Assembly: GCF_000427365.1 (NCBI RefSeq)
Contig: NZ_KE386488.1
Span: 1,709,882-1,773,881 of the forward strand
Direction of reading: 5' to 3'
Length of the DNA: 64,000 nt
DNA from: Rikenella microfusus DSM 15922
GTDB taxonomy: Bacteria; Bacteroidota; Bacteroidia; Bacteroidales; Rikenellaceae
The notes under the pieces are model-generated. The model saw only the letters and a list, made by a program, of their open reading frames with translations, did not search any database and was not told the origin of the DNA. Both the position numbers and the translations under genes were made by a program. Each line of letters opens with the position of its first letter. Positions within the stretch are counted from its first letter, which is position 1. This document shows, piece after piece, positions 61,872 to 64,000 of this stretch.

Positions 61872-62981
61872 TTATTTTTTGTAGAACGGCGGCCGTACCA
61901 CCTGCGCTTTTACCGCTTTGCCCCGGATCAGGATAGCGATTTCCGTACCCGCTTTGGCGAATTCCGGTTTCACGTAGGCCAGCCCGACGCCTTTTCTGAG
62001 GCTCGGAGACTGCGTGCCTGAGGTTACGACTCCGATCGTTTCGCCGGCAGGCGATACCGCTTCGTAGCCGTGGCGCGGAATGCCCCGTTCGATCATTTCG
62101 AAACCGACCAGTTTCCGCTGTACGCCTTCGGCTTTCTGCCGGGCCAGCAGGACGCTGTCGATAAATTCGCCTTTGGCGTCGTTGAATTTGGTGATCCAGC
62201 CCAGACCGGCTTCGATCGGCGAAGTGGTATCGTCCAGGTCGTTGCCGTAGAGGCAGAAACCCATCTCCAGCCGCAGGGTATCCCGTGCGCCGAGACCGAT
62301 GTTTTTCAGTCCGTACTTTTCGCCGGCTTTCCACAGGGCATCCCAGAGTTTTTCGGCGTCTTCGTTGGCCACGTAGATTTCGCAGCCGCCCGCGCCGGTA
62401 TAGCCCGTGATCGAAAGGATCGCATTCGGAATACCCGCTACCGTGGTCTTGCAGAATGTGTAGTATTCCATGCTTTTCACGTCGCGGTCCGGACACAGCT
62501 CCTGCACCAGATCCATCGCCGCGGGACCCTGGACGGCCAGCTGCGCGATTTCGTCGGAGGCGTTGTACAGTTCTTTGCCGGGAGTCAGTCCGAATTTCGG
62601 AGCGTGGGAGCAGAGGAATTCCCAGTCTTTGTCGGTGTTGGCGGCATTCACCACCAACAGGTAGGTTTCGGTGTCGATTCGGTAAACCAACAGGTCGTCT
62701 ACGATACCGCCTTTGCCGTTCGGAAAACAGGAATACTGTACTTTACCGTCGTACAGGGCCGATACGTCGTTCGAGGTGACGTATTGCAGGAAAGGCAGGG
62801 CTTGGGGGCCTTTGACCCATATCTCCCCCATATGGCTCACATCGAATACGCCGACTTTTTCGCGTACGGTGGCGTGTTCGTCGTTGATGCCGCTGAATTC
62901 GATCGGCATGTCGTATCCCGCGAACTCGGCCATCTTGGCTCCTGCGGCGATATGGTGTTGGGTGAATGCGGTTGTTTTCAT
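61872..62981 (-). CDS. gcvT: Glycine cleavage system T protein (aminomethyltransferase)
   Basis: GcvT takes the aminomethyl group from lipoylated GcvH, releasing ammonia and making 5,10-methylene-tetrahydrofolate. The 369-residue protein shows [41 protein letters not shown] near the N-terminus (in pieces), the catalytic-region [31 protein letters not shown] and [22 protein letters not shown]. Start at 62981 ([16 protein letters not shown]); an open extension upstream runs into repeat cluster R7 and is rejected. Other gcv genes are not adjacent. Confidence 0.95.
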   Translation of the reverse strand: MKTTAFTQHHIAAGAKMAEFAGYDMPIEFSGINDEHATVREKVGVFDVSHMGEIWVKGPQALPFLQYVTSNDVSALYDGKVQYSCFPNGKGGIVDDLLVYRIDTETYLLVVNAANTDKDWEFLCSHAPKFGLTPGKELYNASDEIAQLAVQGPAAMDLVQELCPDRDVKSMEYYTFCKTTVAGIPNAILSITGYTGAGGCEIYVANEDAEKLWDALWKAGEKYGLKNIGLGARDTLRLEMGFCLYGNDLDDTTSPIEAGLGWITKFNDAKGEFIDSVLLARQKAEGVQRKLVGFEMIERGIPRHGYEAVSPAGETIGVVTSGTQSPSLRKGVGLAYVKPEFAKAGTEIAILIRGKAVKAQVVRPPFYKK

Positions 62982-63059
62982 GATATATATTTTTTGTTGT
63001 GTTCGTCGTATTCGTCGTGTTCGCCAGGGGCGGCGCCGCAGGGCGTTGGGCCTTCCGAG

Positions 63060-63790
63060 GGAGAAAAGACCTTCATCGCTGGCGCGGAAACTTGTTTTTA
63101 ATTGTACGGTTAATTGTCCGCGTAGCGGCCAGCCCGAAGCCACCCCCGGCGAAGGGCTGCAACCTGCAAATTAAAAGTATGTTTAAAAATACTCCCGGCT
63201 TCTTACTTTGTATCGAAGTTCGGGTAGAGGCTGCCAACCCGGGAATGTGCGATTTCCCGTTTCAACGTTAGTCGAGAACTGGGAATCGCATTCCCGGCGG
63301 GTTCTTTGCTTGCGTTGACCTATGGTCTTCCTCGCACTGGCAAGGCATAGTCCGCAAGCGGCCTCTGCTCTTGCTGCGTTGTTCGGTTCTTGCCCGCCCA
63401 AGAAAGCAAGTGCCCCGCCGGCATGAGGCGTCCGGAGAAGCCGGTACCCCCGCGGCATGAGCGGGTAAGAAAAGAACAAACGTCCGTTGGTGACAGACAC
63501 ACGATTAAACCGTACGATTATTTTTCATTCGGGTCGGGCGCCCGGGAGACCGCCCCGAGTTTACGAGGATTGCGGGCCTCCCGACGGGGAGGCGTCCGGC
63601 CTGCCCGCTGACGCGGAAGCCTAATTTAATCGTACTTAAATTATCTCATCTCATTTATCGGTTTTGCGCCCATCCATCGGAACGAACTCCCGGTCGGAGT
63701 GCCCGGAGGCACTGCGAAAGCCGGCGATTCTGATGAATCGCATCCATCGAAACCACAGGTTTCTTAGGCCGCCCCCTGCGGAGACTTATT
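63060..63790 (+). repeat. Mosaic repeat cluster R7 between gcvT and the sulfatase-like gene
   Basis: In order: a joint (GGCGCGGAAACTTGTTTTTA, near 63080-63100), b-like (63115-63170), element e (63172-63520), inverted c (63523-63640), module a of the a2 subtype (63655-63745) and another joint (CTGCGGAGACTTATTTTAAA then CCGTGCGG near 63770-63800). Bases 63800-63865 show nothing recognised. Confidence 0.75.
63172..63520 (+). repeat. Element e, copy 5 with enlarged loop (349 bp)
   Basis: The core matches the other copies (CCCGGGAATGTGCGATTT..., GAATCGCATTCCCGG, GCCCCGCCGGCATGAGGCG). About 90 nt of extra sequence (about 63310-63400) fills the loop between the arms of the core stem. Confidence 0.7.
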
Positions 63791-63865
63791 TTAAACCGTG
63801 CGGTCGAAACAACTTTCCTCCGGTACCGGACCGGGAATGGGAAACGGCCGGGACATACCGGGGCG

Positions 63866-64000
63866 TTATAAGTTTTCCAGTTCCGGGCACGGCGGCAGCA
63901 CCTCGTTGTAATAGGACGCCAGCCGTTTCAGCTCTTTCATCAGCCGCGCCGTCTGTTTCCCGGCCTCCGGGGTGCCGTAAATGTTGCGCATTTCGTGCGG
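63866..64000 (-). CDS. C-terminus of a sulfatase-like protein, truncated by the window edge
   Basis: Forty-four codons and a stop (TAA at 63866-63868) are visible on the minus strand; the gene continues beyond the right edge. The end reads PHEMRNIYGTPEAGKQTARL then MKELKRLASYYNE. The 'P-H-E-M-x-N-x-Y' motif followed by a helix of Lys/Leu/Glu is characteristic of the C-terminal subdomain of type I sulfatases (DUF4976), where 'DPxExxNL' precedes the final helix. Only the tail is visible, so substrate and signal peptide cannot be judged. Confidence 0.55.
   Translation of the reverse strand, partial: PHEMRNIYGTPEAGKQTARLMKELKRLASYYNEVLPPCPELENL

Noticed and set aside
62982-63143. Extended N-terminus for gcvT
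   Set aside because: The upstream codons translate repeat cluster R7. GcvT similarity begins at [10 protein letters not shown].
2433-63790. Complete insertion sequence or integrated phage
   Set aside because: No transposase, integrase or phage structural gene is encoded. Only non-coding elements with inverted ends are seen.
1-64000. tRNA or other stable RNA genes
   Set aside because: I scanned the intergenic gaps for T-loop and acceptor patterns and saw none. A covariance search with tRNAscan-SE and Rfam would be decisive.

Overview
This 64 kb window is GC-rich chromosomal DNA from a member of the Bacteroidetes, most likely Bacteroidales and plausibly Rikenellaceae (Alistipes-like). The clues are Bacteroidetes-type -7 promoter boxes (TAnnTTTG) in front of many genes, a Bacteroidetes-style cell-wall gene order (rsmH-ftsL-ftsI-murE-mraY ... 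ftsW-murG-murC-ftsQ-ftsA-ftsZ), ATP-dependent PckA, a DUF4492-CydA-CydB oxidase operon, DUF1343/NamZ, a WG-repeat protein and a BspA-type leucine-rich-repeat protein. The family-level placement is inference.

Layout: 1-2150 holds the end of a BspA-like LRR protein and a divergent lipid acyltransferase. 3077-35270 is the division and cell wall (dcw) region, broken into blocks: rsmH; a DEDDy exonuclease with an RlmI-like methyltransferase; a secreted protein; a radical SAM protein; ftsL-ftsI; murE; mraY; then an Lgt-like/YugP/prfA/DUF4190/DUF2752/pyrF/aspA/MFS/WG-repeat interval; then ftsW-murG-murC; then ftsQ-ftsA-ftsZ. murD, expected between mraY and ftsW, is not in the window. 35763-46390 holds a PurF-like protein with folE, a nitroreductase lipoprotein, pckA, alkaline phosphatase, a MATE exporter and NhaD. 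46908-50986 is a GH2 hydrolase overlapping a NamZ-type muramidase. 51094-55774 holds MgtC, a TraR/DksA-like protein and the cytochrome bd operon. 56128-64000 holds a DHH phosphoesterase, an AlkD-like protein, a TPP-riboswitch-controlled thi4-thiE operon, pabB-pabC, gcvT and the tail of a sulfatase-like protein.

The most unusual content is between the genes. Long non-coding gaps (up to about 1.4 kb) are packed with mosaic repeats. A few module families recur in both orientations, joined by short AT-rich joints centred on the palindrome CCGTACGG: here called a (about 85 bp), b (about 80-140 bp), c/d (about 100-150 bp), e (about 250-350 bp with inverted ends), f and g. Many modules fold as strong hairpins whose stems are kept while the sequence changes. 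Two further families look like miniature inverted-repeat elements: t (ends GGTAACTATAT.., one copy with an 8-bp target duplication) and h (ends TTAACCGTTCGTTTATTTG). No transposase is encoded in the window, so any mobilising enzyme would act in trans. These repeats also break up the dcw cluster and sit in leaders and inside operons (pyrF leader, cydA-cydB junction).

Other points of note: an in-frame amber codon near the end of the MFS transporter gene; a PurF homologue with Ser instead of the N-terminal catalytic Cys; a TraR/DksA protein without its zinc cysteines; and several genes whose promoter -7 box lies only 4-9 nt before the ATG, implying leaderless mRNAs. No tRNA, rRNA, CRISPR array or insertion sequence was recognised.
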